Shown here piece after piece: positions 9,899 to 19,644 of a DNA stretch of 64,000 nt. The notes under the pieces are model-generated. The model saw only the letters and a program-made list of their open reading frames with translations. It did not search any database and was not told the DNA's origin. The DNA is from Paramoeba atlantica (lineage: Eukaryota; Discosea). Position 1 is the stretch's first letter; each line of letters opens with the position of its first letter. The DNA lies in contig CDRNVI010000053.1 of the NCBI GenBank assembly GCA_977017575.1, positions 744,001 through 808,000 on the forward strand, given 5' to 3'. A program made the position numbers and the translations under genes.

Positions 9899-10321
9899 CG
9901 CTTCAAGCATTTTTTTGTTATTTCGGTCTACAGGATTTCTCAAGCTTTCAAATCATTAGTTTGCCAATATTTTCTCATCCTAAATTTCCATTATTAACAA
10001 GATATTAACCAAATTATTTATGGGCGTGACAATATTGTAATTATGGAAATAACATATTTTCTCTACTGTATATCGATTATGCATGTGGTACACGCAGCCC
10101 CGTCCATTTCTCAGAGGCTTCTAATATAGAATATAGGCTTCTAGTATAGAATATTTCGACGTGCAAGCGTTCTCTCAATAAATTATACTCGCGTTAACCA
10201 ATTCCTTGGCTCTAGTGATTCTGAGGAATCTCTATTTTAGAGTCCTCCACAGCAAACATAACGCAAAATATATTTTTATCTTTTTTGGGACAACGTTTAC
10301 CATTTCCATAAAGTGCTAATC
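9899..10321. other. Intergenic spacer with 20-bp tandem duplication
   Basis: This AT-rich spacer contains a 20-bp direct duplication, AGGCTTCTAATATAGAATAT at 10115-10134, repeated with one change at 10135-10154. A T-rich run (TATTTTTATCTTTTTTGGG) precedes the next gene. Nothing else was seen. Confidence 0.5.
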
Positions 10322-11545
10322 ATGCCTGAAAGTACATTCATGTGTATTGACACCTCAGAGTACTCCCGCAACAGTGATCACGACAATAGCAGCCGGCTGG
10401 ATGGCGTTATCGATGCAGCAAATCTTCTTTCTGGGGCGAAATTACATTCGAATCCTGAAAACACAATTGGGTTTCTAACTATGGGAGGTGAGCACTGCGA
10501 GGTTCGTGAATCGCTCACTAATGATGTGGATCGCATGCTAGCATCCCTGTCACGCGTTTCTACTTCAGGATTACTTCACCTTGTCGAGGGATTGCGAATC
10601 GGTTGTCTTGCGTTGGCGCATCGAGGAGGAACGCGTCGAAGCAAAAGGTTGGTGGTCTTTGTGTGCTCTCCAGTGTCGATTCAGGAAGATCTCGTAATGC
10701 GTTTAGGAAAAAAGCTGCGGAAGGAGGAAATTGCACTTGATCTTGTAAATATAGGGAACGAGAACAATATTTCTTTACTTTCTAATCTTGTACAACACGT
10801 CTCAAAGGAGAATAATAGTCACTTTTTGCACGTTCCTGCTCCTGAAAATATTTCAGGAAGCTTTACAAATTCAGAAGTTTTCCCACTTAGCGGGGGTGCT
10901 TCTATGCAAATTGACGAAAGTATCGGTGGTGTAGATCCTAACGTAGATCCAGAACTGGCCATGGTTTTGCGTATGTCGGCAGAGGAAGAGCGCAAGAGAC
11001 AAGACAATTTACTACAGTGTAAGAGCGAGAAAGGAGAACCTTCGAAAGAGACTAATTATGTCGCAGAGCAAGAATCGAATTTATCTTATTCTCGCGTGGA
11101 TAGCTCTTCGCCGCCTTTTGTTCCCACGACGGAAGACGAGGACTTAGAACTTGCACTCCAACTTTCTCGTGAGCTTGAGGCCCTTCGCAGCTCTTCAGAA
11201 AATAATGAATCAGGTAATAGCAAACAGGCAGAATCTTCTGAAAAGGACTTCATGGAAGTCGATACGGCCAATAACGACGAAAGCAACGTTCTACATGGAG
11301 CTTTAAGCACTCCAGACAATGTTGAGCGCACGAAAACAACTTCCAATTTAGAATGTCTTTCACTAAAGCATGAAATGAAAGAGGTGGAAAAAAATGACTC
11401 TAAGAAGCAATCGCCTTTTGAAGCAGACAAACTTTTTGACGAAATAGTATCAGAAGAAGGCTTTTTGTCCGCAGCAGCGCAGGCAGCCGGTATTAACTTA
11501 TCCACGGACAGTAAGGCGGAGAACACTGAAAACCCCTCACAATAG
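10322..11545 (+). CDS. RPN10: 26S proteasome ubiquitin receptor RPN10 / PSMD4
   Basis: RPN10 sits in the 19S regulatory particle and binds polyubiquitin. The 407-residue protein opens with a von Willebrand A domain (ESTFMCIDTSEYSRN, SNPENTIGFLTMGG, KRLVVFVCSP, residues 1-185), as in all RPN10 proteins. Two ubiquitin-interacting motifs follow: a weak one near residue 210 (LAMVLRMSAEEE) and a clear one near 272 (DEDLELALQLSRELEAL). The tail is long and acidic/serine-rich, ending in a helical segment (FDEIVSEEGFLSAAAQAAG). The ATG at 10322 was chosen because it gives the usual distance to the vWA start; an open GTG codon just upstream was ignored. Confidence 0.9.
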   Translation: MPESTFMCIDTSEYSRNSDHDNSSRLDGVIDAANLLSGAKLHSNPENTIGFLTMGGEHCEVRESLTNDVDRMLASLSRVSTSGLLHLVEGLRIGCLALAHRGGTRRSKRLVVFVCSPVSIQEDLVMRLGKKLRKEEIALDLVNIGNENNISLLSNLVQHVSKENNSHFLHVPAPENISGSFTNSEVFPLSGGASMQIDESIGGVDPNVDPELAMVLRMSAEEERKRQDNLLQCKSEKGEPSKETNYVAEQESNLSYSRVDSSSPPFVPTTEDEDLELALQLSRELEALRSSSENNESGNSKQAESSEKDFMEVDTANNDESNVLHGALSTPDNVERTKTTSNLECLSLKHEMKEVEKNDSKKQSPFEADKLFDEIVSEEGFLSAAAQAAGINLSTDSKAENTENPSQ

Positions 11546-11904
11546 GATACGAAAACATGCTGAAAGTTGCGCAATATACTTGAATGCTTCACCTATATTG
11601 TATTTGTCCTATATCATTTTTATCGTAATTGCTTTTTTGCGGAGTATATTATTAGCCTTAAATATACATTGTACCTTAAATTGTAAGGTATAATATTGAA
11701 TATTTTACTCTCAAAAGGGGGCATTTTACTTCATATTCTTAGAAGTCTTTTAAGTAGGAACAGTTGCAAGGCAGAATAAAAAAGGATAAAAAGTGTAGCA
11801 ATTGAAAGAAGGCAATTAAATTCATCCTTAATTTTGACATCTTCCAAAGATACTACTATTGATTGTTGAAATATTTATATCGCATGCCTTGATTGGCTGC
11901 CAAA
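11546..11904. other. Intergenic spacer, AT-rich
   Basis: No gene is visible. It contains a short palindrome near 11671-11690 (TACCTTAAATTGTAAGGTA) of unknown meaning. The pyrimidine run before the next gene is weaker than in most spacers here. Confidence 0.4.
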
Positions 11905-14900
11905 ATGTGTGGGTGGCAAGATCTAGTTAAGACGTACAAGGAATACGTTTTAAGCAGTCTAACTCCAGGAGAAATTAGGCCAAATATTTCGCTCAATGAA
12001 TGGCGAGAAAAATGGGATAGCGAACCTGACAATCTTGTTCGAAGCAAGATAACAATACAAACGGCCCATGCCACTTTGAATAAATATTTGGAACTTTCGC
12101 AATTTTATCATTCTGAATCCGATAAGTTTTTGGAATATCAACTCCTGATATTGAAGGCTCTACATACGATCATCGTCGAAGAAGGAGAGCAATCTCCAAG
12201 CAAAAAATGTCAGATACAATCCTTGCTCAATTATTTAAGAACAATGGGTTTGAAAACCGAAGAACCTCGACACGAGAACGTAGGAGACGAAGGGATAAAA
12301 ACTGACTTTCCAGAGCAACATTCAACAAATCGGAACACCGCTGTTCTTCCAGCCAAAGGCAGTGCCTTTCAAAGTCTGCATATTCAAGATAAATCTCCAA
12401 AGAATTCCACTGAGGCTCTAGAACTTATTGACATTCTTCAACAACATATTAGGCGAATGCGTAGATTGGTCTCCACAGAGAATTCGAAACAGAAGTCTCC
12501 GAATAAATCATTGGGTACGTATACAGCAAAACCTTCCGAAGCGAATGTTGATACGAACAGGTCGGTCGACACAAACGATATGAAGACCTTAGTAAAGAAA
12601 ACAAAAGTTTACAACCAGAGCAGCACTATACGTCACGAAACGGGCCGAACAGATACCTCTTTAAGGAAGACCCCTAAAAGTTCCGGACCGTTAGACATTT
12701 TTGTCAAAACGCGAAGGTGTCCATCTGATACGGAAAATCAACAAGCGCTATTGCTTAACGAAGTGAGAAGAATGGTTGTAGAAGCCTGCGTACTAGCCTC
12801 CGAATCCAAAGATGTACCATACCTTATCAGGGAAATTCGACAACTGGTAGGAGATGAGCTTATTCCTCCTCCACAATTCGAAGAAGCTCTCTTACGTCTC
12901 GAAGGGTATAAAAACGAAAACGTTGTAGCGGTAGTTCCATTTGATTCTACAAATAATGAAGGAATTACGGAGGAATTTAATGAGATATCTCCTGATACCC
13001 AAGACAAGGGCACTCCGCTTCAAGAAAGTAAAGTCTCTCCACATTCGGAGAGGCTAGAAACTGGCGATGCATACACGTCTGAAGAATTCTACCGAACGCG
13101 AACGACTCATGATTCTCAAAAAACGGCACAGGAAAGAGAAGAAGAAACACTGGAAATGCGTGAAAAAAGTGCAGCAGGTACCGAATTTGAATATGAACCA
13201 CTGAAGGGTGTTTTAGAAGACAACACGACAACTTCAGCTCAAGAACCAGCTATTATCAATGATCCATTTAATCCGTTAGACGCGGGGACTGATTTGCCGA
13301 ATTTTCTTCGACAATTTATGCACTCTATCATCAGCTTAATAAATGATTTAGAGGGCTTTTCAAGTCCAAGTTTGGCTGAAGCTAAAACATTATCTTTTCG
13401 GCGATACGAAAGAATATCATACTGCATGGAAGTTAAGAGACAAGCGGACCAAGAGGCGCTACGTAAGAAGAAGCAGGATGATAGAGATCGTATGCTTGCG
13501 ATAAGAGAAAGAAACCGTCGACTAGCTCGTGGTCCAATCGAGGACCTAAAGGTAAAAGACTTAAAACCCCTTCCCGCTATACTATACTTAGAGAGTGAAC
13601 TTGGTATTGCACGCAAGTATTTTAGTGATGTGGTAACTACGTGGGTTTTGCTTCATAGCGCCCCTACGATGTTTCGAATGTCTCGCATGAGTCTGAATCT
13701 GTTTCTTCAGGCACTACAGGAAGACAAGGAGACTCTTTTGATGGAACATACTTTTCGAGGCCTTCTAGAGGTCATAGGATACGACGGAGCTACCCCTACA
13801 AGTGGTATGTTAACCAGAAGTGCTTCCTCAGGAAAAACCTGGACAATGGACGTCATTGATTATCTTGCTCAAGATATAGGAATTGAAAAACGATCTCGAC
13901 CCCAGAAAAAAAGGGAGCTTTTAAATGAATCCGAGTCTAGTTCTGATTCAGAATCAAGCTCAGAAGGGGGGGGTGAAGAAATTATTGTGTGCGATAATTG
14001 CGATGACGTGATTCCGAGTTCCAATGTGATTGCCGAATGTTGCGCTTGTCAGAAAACTTTTCATTTGAAATGCGTTGGCTTACGTCGAGGTCCAGGGCGA
14101 GGATGGAGGTGTTCAGAGTGCCCTGCCCCGTCCGAAAGTAGCGACAGTAGCGAAGAAAGTAGTAGCGCTGACACCGAAGGTTCAATCGAGAGGCACGAAA
14201 AGAAAGATGAAGGAGAAAGCGATTATGAAGGTACTGATGATGAAGCAGAGGTCACGAATATGGTAAAAGATGCTCGCGCACTGGGAAATTATCTCACTTG
14301 GGCCAATCTATCTCTCCCTACTCGAGTTTCGTTGCTTCGGGCTCTTACTCGTCGGGCTCTTCTGAGTGACAAATTAAATCAATTTTTTGCTGAAGCATCT
14401 ATCACACTTGCACGCGAGAATCGCGAAGTATCTCGTGAGGAAGATGCCACAAAGAGATTTGAGCTACAACACAAGTTTTGGCTCATGTCCGAACGCACCG
14501 ATAACGGACGTAGCATTCTTCGGTCATTGGGTTCAGATCGATACAAACGACTTTACTGGCGCTTTCCTATGGATAGGAGACTCTTCGTCCAGACTACCAC
14601 GCAATCCCTTCCTGTTCCCCCGGAAGCACAGTTTGTTCAGAAAAAGTCCAATGTTCTATTTGATGAGGATATGGACACTGATCGAGGTTTAACTAAAGAT
14701 ATGGATGCTACACCTAAAGAGTGGGGAACTCTATCTTGGGCTTACTTCGATGCGCTTACAGATTCACTGTCACAATTTGGCCTTCGTGAGTCAGGTTTAA
14801 AAAAGAACCTGGATTCTCTTCGCACACATGTGGAAAAAGAATATAAGAATATTTTAGATCCAGAAATTGACACCATTCGCATTACGCGTAGTCGCACCAC

Positions 14901-14931
14901 CGGTGGAGGGTACATAAATCGTCTGAGATGA
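11905..14931 (+). CDS. DDT-PHD-WHIM chromatin protein, ACF1/BAZ-like ISWI partner
   Basis: The 1008-residue protein has an unrecognised, largely hydrophilic N-terminal half, then a DDT-type domain around residues 572-640 (KYFSDVVTTWVLLHS, FLQALQED, HTFRGLLEVIGYDG), a serine/glutamate stretch, a PHD finger from about 694 (C696-D-N-C, CCACQKTFHLKC, WRCSEC), and WHIM segments: WHIM1 near 800 (LSLPTRVSLLRALTRRAL), the LGSDRYKRLYWRF block near 873 and a last helical block near 933-1000. DDT plus WHIM is the ISWI-binding module of ACF1, BAZ and WSTF proteins, and the PHD finger would read histone tails. It is therefore probably the non-catalytic subunit of a nucleosome-spacing remodeller; this role is inferred. 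The WAC domain and bromodomain of animal ACF1 are absent. The ATG at 11905 is the first in frame. Confidence 0.78.
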   Translation: MCGWQDLVKTYKEYVLSSLTPGEIRPNISLNEWREKWDSEPDNLVRSKITIQTAHATLNKYLELSQFYHSESDKFLEYQLLILKALHTIIVEEGEQSPSKKCQIQSLLNYLRTMGLKTEEPRHENVGDEGIKTDFPEQHSTNRNTAVLPAKGSAFQSLHIQDKSPKNSTEALELIDILQQHIRRMRRLVSTENSKQKSPNKSLGTYTAKPSEANVDTNRSVDTNDMKTLVKKTKVYNQSSTIRHETGRTDTSLRKTPKSSGPLDIFVKTRRCPSDTENQQALLLNEVRRMVVEACVLASESKDVPYLIREIRQLVGDELIPPPQFEEALLRLEGYKNENVVAVVPFDSTNNEGITEEFNEISPDTQDKGTPLQESKVSPHSERLETGDAYTSEEFYRTRTTHDSQKTAQEREEETLEMREKSAAGTEFEYEPLKGVLEDNTTTSAQEPAIINDPFNPLDAGTDLPNFLRQFMHSIISLINDLEGFSSPSLAEAKTLSFRRYERISYCMEVKRQADQEALRKKKQDDRDRMLAIRERNRRLARGPIEDLKVKDLKPLPAILYLESELGIARKYFSDVVTTWVLLHSAPTMFRMSRMSLNLFLQALQEDKETLLMEHTFRGLLEVIGYDGATPTSGMLTRSASSGKTWTMDVIDYLAQDIGIEKRSRPQKKRELLNESESSSDSESSSEGGGEEIIVCDNCDDVIPSSNVIAECCACQKTFHLKCVGLRRGPGRGWRCSECPAPSESSDSSEESSSADTEGSIERHEKKDEGESDYEGTDDEAEVTNMVKDARALGNYLTWANLSLPTRVSLLRALTRRALLSDKLNQFFAEASITLARENREVSREEDATKRFELQHKFWLMSERTDNGRSILRSLGSDRYKRLYWRFPMDRRLFVQTTTQSLPVPPEAQFVQKKSNVLFDEDMDTDRGLTKDMDATPKEWGTLSWAYFDALTDSLSQFGLRESGLKKNLDSLRTHVEKEYKNILDPEIDTIRITRSRTTGGGYINRLR

Positions 14932-15403
14932 TCAAAGCACTTCACGATTTTAAGATGTGTGGTAGTTACATGTAAATCTTTTTCTCGGACGTTACAATAT
15001 AACGTGGTTCGGTTATAACTAAGTTCGATATTGATAAACTGGGTGCGACTGTTTCGCATTCCTACCTTTCTGATGGGCTTCACTAGCGCTAATAGTAGTA
15101 GTGCAGTATTAATTGTTACACAGTATTAATGAGGGGCTGCGGGCAGTGGGTTCGGTGATGCACACCCGCAGCCCCTCTAATATTGAACCAGCCATTTTTC
15201 ACAGTGATACATGATTGCAATATACTTTTTATATTGCTCTATTTTTATAATGCGCTGTTACGCGCAGTGCCATTTGTTTTCATAGTAAAATAGTAATTTA
15301 TAATACACTAAAAGCGCATTAGAAAAAGCAGGTATTTCGGTTTTTAATTGCTTTTCTAAACGAATCAGCTTTATTTTTCCTCATTGTTCCTCTCTACGCC
15401 CAA
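14932..15403. other. Intergenic region with strong GC-rich hairpin
   Basis: This spacer is AT-rich except for a GC-rich inverted repeat at 15131-15177, listed separately. A T- and C-rich run (TTATTTTTCCTCATTGTTCCTCTCTACGCCC) precedes the leishmanolysin start and suits a trans-splice acceptor region. Confidence 0.5.
15131..15177. repeat. GC-rich hairpin, 13-bp perfect stem
   Basis: GAGGGGCTGCGGG at 15131-15143 pairs perfectly with CCCGCAGCCCCTC at 15165-15177 across a 21-base loop that itself contains GTG and CAC halves. The stem is strikingly GC-rich in an AT-rich spacer. CAGTATTAAT occurs twice just upstream (about 15104 and 15121). It may be a tiny palindromic element or a structured RNA in the 3' UTR of the preceding gene; neither can be decided here. 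Confidence 0.6.
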
Positions 15404-17053
15404 ATGCTGTTTTTTATACTGGCCATGCTTCCCTTGTTTTCGGCCCATGTATGCATCCACTCCAACCTGAACCACGCTCATTTCACGGCAAACTGGACAA
15501 ATCTTGTAGAAACTGATTACGCCCCTGAACCTGAATTTTCTGCTGAAATGATTTCTCCGCTTTCTCTCGGGTGGTCCGGAGGAAAAGCATCACCTCGAGG
15601 GGCTATCCGCATTACAACGTCTACTGAAGATCTCTTTAACCCTGAAAAACACTGCACGGCAGTGGGGCAGCTCCGGCCCACTTTTCTTGGATCGGAGGCC
15701 ATTTGTCGTGAGGAAGACATACTGACACCGGAGAAAAGGGATCGGCTACTTCATACTGTGTTGCCTGCTGCGGTCTCTTTTTTTGAAAAGGCACTTAGTG
15801 TTGACCAGGGGCACCGTGGATTATTGATGAATAACAACATTTGTGGGGTGGAGATTTCTGTACCCTCTAATTTCACGACAACTCCGGGGGCTGAGAACGC
15901 AGACTACGTTTTGTTCGTGACTGCTGGTCCAATCGAGTCTGCGGAAACCGTAGCTTGGGCAGGAGCGTGCGGGTACAACCGCAAGGGGCGCCCCGTTGTT
16001 GGTCTCGTCAACTTTGGCCCCGCAGCGTTGGGACTTCCTCTCGCTCCTCAGTATTTCACTAAAGTTGCCACACATGAGATCACCCATGCTCTCGGCTTCA
16101 CCCCGTATTTTGCGCAAAGTATGTTTCTGTGGCCGAATCGCAATCCAATTAGCACTCGCAATCGCAGGGGAAAGCGAGTGACTGTGATTACCTCTCCTGA
16201 GGTCATTACCCGGTCACGTGAACACTTTGGCTGTCCCACGCTGGACGGTATGGAACTGGAGGACGGAGGCGGGGAAGGTACCCAACTTTCCCACTGGGAG
16301 AAACGACTTCTTCTAAACGAACTAATGGTAGGCATGCTAAACGCTGGAGAAGTCAATTTAGCCGTAAGTAACATTACTCTTGCTTTTTTCCAGGATAGTG
16401 GTCACTATAATGTGAATTACACAGCATCGTCTCCATTAGCAGAGATGCGCTTTGGTCGAAGCGCCGGGTGTTCGTTTCTAATGGAAAAGTGCAACACTGT
16501 CGGCGGGGGTCGTGGCACTCACTTTTGCTTTAACCGTGAAAAAGCATGCGCCCCGGACCGCCTTGGCGTGGGGGTTTGCAATTACGTGGAGTACTCTTCA
16601 CCTCTGCCCTTGCCTTTTCAATACGACAATCCTTTTTACGGTGGAATATGCGATATAGCAGACTATTGCCCTTTTGTACAAGCTTATGATGATTATGTCT
16701 GCGTAAATCCCAGTCTGGAAGGTTTATCAGGAATTCGTTCCTCACAAGTTGGTGATGTTTTCAGTTCAGAAAGCCGGTGTTTCAACACTTTTGATTTAGA
16801 TGGTACTCTTAAAAAAGGTGGTTTGCGGCACAGTAGGTTAAGGTCTTCCTTGAATAGTACTGGTCAGCGATGTTTACGTGTACGTTGCGTTCGCGGTGCG
16901 CTTCAACTTTCAGTTGGAAAATCTATAAAATGGCTTAGGTGTCCAGCAAACGGTTCGTCTGGTATAATTGAGGCCACCGACGGGTACAGTGGTCGAATAG
17001 AATGCCCCCCAGCTGAAGAGATATGCACGCCAGAACTAGAGGTTTATTCGTAA
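15404..17053 (+). CDS. Leishmanolysin / GP63-type metalloprotease (peptidase M8)
   Basis: GP63 proteins are zinc metalloproteases of the kinetoplastid surface or secretory path that cleave host or food proteins. The 549-residue product starts with a signal peptide (MLFFILAMLPLFSAHVC). The conserved HCTAVGQ block and EEDILTPEKRDRLLHTVLP follow the family. The catalytic zinc site is H224-E-I-T-H228, with the distant third ligand H297 in LSHWEKR, followed by NELMVGM. A cysteine-rich C-terminal half contains many paired cysteines. No hydrophobic GPI-attachment tail is seen at the C-terminus (EEICTPELEVYS), so the enzyme is probably secreted or lumenal. Only one copy is in this window, whereas trypanosomatids often have tandem arrays. 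Confidence 0.93.
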   Translation: MLFFILAMLPLFSAHVCIHSNLNHAHFTANWTNLVETDYAPEPEFSAEMISPLSLGWSGGKASPRGAIRITTSTEDLFNPEKHCTAVGQLRPTFLGSEAICREEDILTPEKRDRLLHTVLPAAVSFFEKALSVDQGHRGLLMNNNICGVEISVPSNFTTTPGAENADYVLFVTAGPIESAETVAWAGACGYNRKGRPVVGLVNFGPAALGLPLAPQYFTKVATHEITHALGFTPYFAQSMFLWPNRNPISTRNRRGKRVTVITSPEVITRSREHFGCPTLDGMELEDGGGEGTQLSHWEKRLLLNELMVGMLNAGEVNLAVSNITLAFFQDSGHYNVNYTASSPLAEMRFGRSAGCSFLMEKCNTVGGGRGTHFCFNREKACAPDRLGVGVCNYVEYSSPLPLPFQYDNPFYGGICDIADYCPFVQAYDDYVCVNPSLEGLSGIRSSQVGDVFSSESRCFNTFDLDGTLKKGGLRHSRLRSSLNSTGQRCLRVRCVRGALQLSVGKSIKWLRCPANGSSGIIEATDGYSGRIECPPAEEICTPELEVYS

Positions 17054-17987
17054 ACATCTAAGCGGTTGTTTGTCTTTATATAAATTTTGTATACACGGTA
17101 TTTCAGTGTACGCCACTACTTATTTGTACCTGTGCCATTTCTGTTCTGTATTTTAGCACGACTTCCTTTTACGAGGCCAGGTTGTGTATAATACGTACCT
17201 ATTGAATTACAGAAAAGCTTGCAAAGGCGCTACACTTTGTTCCATCGTGTGTCATTTACGAGATAAAAAATAATTTTTATCTTTTCTGCATTTCGTGAGT
17301 ACCTTTATTCTCAGAAAAGTCAAAGAACGGCTTTTTTGCGTTTTGACTTGGCGCTGCACGTAGGTGATTCCTGAGATCTCAATATCTCATTCATACGGAT
17401 ATTCAGTTACGCTAACATAGTTGCACTTATGTGCTGTCTCCCGAAAGATTAAAAAACTAACGATTCAGCCAACTCTGTGCACTCCTCATTTAAGAGGCAA
17501 TCGCCTCTTCGCATCTACACATGCCTAGCGCTTTCCGATTCCGTTATTCTTTTTACATTACATACATGGGATACTTCATATTATACATGGGACACTTCCC
17601 ATAGCGAGAGGCAGTAACTTCTTCCCGTGGAAGAACCGAAGCAATTGTTTCACTGGTCTTGTGATGCTTACTCCCTCTTTTGCAAACATAATGTGCCCCC
17701 CCTTTAATGGAGACTCCACCCCTCAGACCCCCCTTTAATAGAGACAAAAACTTGGAATAATTTTGGAGAAAAAAATGTATGTTGCTTAAAAGGGTAGAAA
17801 AATACTTAGAATTCACTGAACATTCAATAATCTCTAACAATGTAAACATTCACCGCATTCAAGGTTTCTGAATCCGCGGAATCTCCTGTCAAGTTGAAAG
17901 ATGGTGTTCGTAACACGATTCATTTTGTGCACGGGCCTCTGAGCTCCTGGATTATCACAGAACCGCCAGCCACGAATCCGGAATCTA

Positions 17988-18300
17988 CCGTATACCCCCC
18001 CCCCAGTAAGAGAATGGGTTTTGGGTCGAAATGGCCAAATCTCTCTTACTGGGGGGGGGTATGCTTTTTTGGTCAGTTTCCTCTTTTCTCCCAACTTTTG
18101 ACTATTTTTTCTTTTTTTTCTTCTGAAAACGTGTTAAAACGCTTCTTTGGGGTACCCTCGAGGCCCCTAACATGCAGACACTCACCCCCTATACGCCTCC
18201 TATTGAGCTCCCAAGCCAAATCTCTCTTACTGGGGGTCAGCCTAAAAAGGTTCAAATCTCCCTTACTGTGGGGGGTACCTTACTGGGGGGGGGTATACGG
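17988..18300. mobile_element. TA-flanked inverted-repeat element with C-tract ends (MITE-like), copy 1
   Basis: The left end reads TA then CCGTATAC, ten C and AGTAAG; the right end is its inverse, CTTACT, nine G, GTATACGG then TA. The ends are therefore near-perfect 22-23 bp inverted repeats with a TA target duplication, as made by Tc1/mariner-type transposases. The left end also folds on an internal inverse copy at about 18033-18065 (TCTCTTACT, nine G, GTATGC). Other CTTACTGGGG-like units lie near 18225 and 18262. It has no coding capacity. A related piece lies at 39713-39966. Confidence 0.75.
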
Positions 18301-18601
18301 TAACATTCGAAATCACAAACAACCTTCTTCCAATCACTGTCCGTGAAAAGAGAGACCGAACAGAGTAAAGCATGTATGACAAGCGCGATATATGCCTGTC
18401 GAAATCGACGGTATCCAATATACAGGATAAGTACGGGCTCTCTCCAAGTACTTTTCATAAAACACGCAACTGGTGAGTGACATTTTTCTGTTTTAGTCTC
18501 TTCGTTGTTCTCAACTTAGGATGTACCACTGCTGCGTCGTATAACGGTAGCTGATGTCCCAAACTCTCAAAATATGTATTAGGGGTCGAAGAACATTGTT
18601 T

Positions 18602-19140
18602 TTACTGTATGTGTTTGGACCATCCTGTCTCGCTGATCAGGGTGTCAGTCGGTAAGAAGGTCCACAAGGCTCCGTCCTCATATTCCTGGGTCTTCCCGGC
18701 GCCTTCAAAGCGTTCGGGGATACCAAGGCTATGATTTAGGAAGATGGGGATGGCGTCGCCCATGTCGGGTGCGAAGATGTGACCGTGAAAGGAACCGTCG
18801 TATACGCGGATCACCGTGGCTTCCACGGGGGTTTGCTCACCATGTGGCAGGGAAAGGGAGAGAGACACTTGCTGGGCGCAATCGAGCTTCTCACGATCGT
18901 TGATTTCAGTGGGTTCCCGGTAGTGTCCTTGAGCATGGGACTTTTGTTGGACACGCCCAGAGTGTTTCTCACCAACCCCATGAATTCATGGAAGGTGGCG
19001 AAAGCGCCGCAGGGCACCCTAATGTGCCCCGAGCTGGCGGGGCCTAAATCCAGGAGGATTAGCCCTTCGGGTCCGTAGTCAATTAGGCCTCCATCCAGAA
19101 ATTAGGGCCATCCAGAATGTTGAGGGACTTGGTTGACGGA
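18602..19140 (-). pseudogene. Unrecognised protein relic on the minus strand
   Basis: This is the only stretch outside transposon debris where the minus strand looks coding. The C-terminal part is a clean 88-codon run with ordinary amino-acid composition (for example SFHGHIFAPDMGDAIPIF and EDGALWTFLPTDTL) ending at a TAA, and the part upstream on that strand also reads like protein (GAFATFHEFMGLVRNTLG). The relic is broken. No family is recognised; it could be a decayed host gene or part of a decayed mobile element. Its higher GC and opposite direction set it apart from its neighbours. Confidence 0.45.
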
Positions 19141-19322
19141 GATCGCGCCGACCGTTGCATAACATTGTTTGAACAGGATGAGGAGCTCGGTCCTGCGCTC
19201 CTGTTTTCTGTGTGACCTACACAGAGTGTAGGTAGGAGTTGCCGGAGGAGTTCCACCACTGATAAGTATGGCGGGGGAAGGTTTATTAATGGGCGGTAAT
19301 TTTTCTTTCCCATGGCAATTTG

Positions 19323-19375
19323 TCTGTCCAAAGGCATTTTATCTGTCCAAAGGCATTTTATCTGTCCAAAGGCAT
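19323..19375. repeat. 19-bp tandem repeat, 2.8 copies
   Basis: TCTGTCCAAAGGCATTTTA occurs twice in full (19323, 19342) and once in part (19361). It is a simple local tandem duplication in gene-free DNA with no evident function. Confidence 0.85.
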
Positions 19376-19644
19376 CGGTCCTGTCCGGCCGCCTGTTGCG
19401 AAGACTTGGTATCCAAGTGTTATAGAGAAACATGGACCCCCTAATTTCAAAATATTCTTCATTTTAGGGGTTCCCTGGTGCCCTTTTTAAGTACGCGTTT
19501 GCTCCTTTTAATAGTGTTGCCCGCTATTTTTTTGGTCAAATAATAATAACTACACGCCCGCTAATATATTTTAATAAACGAGTGAATAAACGGGATAAAA
19601 TATTGCATCTATAAGAATAACATTTAGAAATGTAAGCTTTCTTG

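Larger units (their letters stand above)
17054..19644. other. Gene-free region, 2.6 kb, with repeats and a minus-strand relic
   Basis: No intact gene was found. Features listed separately are a 313-bp TA-flanked element (17988-18300), a minus-strand protein relic (18602-19140) and a triplicated 19-bp unit (19323-19375). The part from 17054 to 17980 is AT-rich with short C-tracts (CCCCCCCTTTAATGGAGAC twice near 17695-17745) and no other recognisable content. Confidence 0.6.

Noticed and set aside
10115-10154. Regulatory tandem site before RPN10
   Set aside because: A single 20-bp duplication in an AT-rich spacer is better explained by replication slippage.
15104-15177. tRNA or snoRNA at the GC-rich hairpin
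   Set aside because: No A/B boxes, cloverleaf or C/D motifs can be laid out; only a single stem is present.
17894-18346. Frame across the C-tract element with YWGGVCFFG also readable from the copy at 39.7 kb
   Set aside because: The shared peptide is only the DNA terminal repeat translated; the frame has no other protein-like quality.
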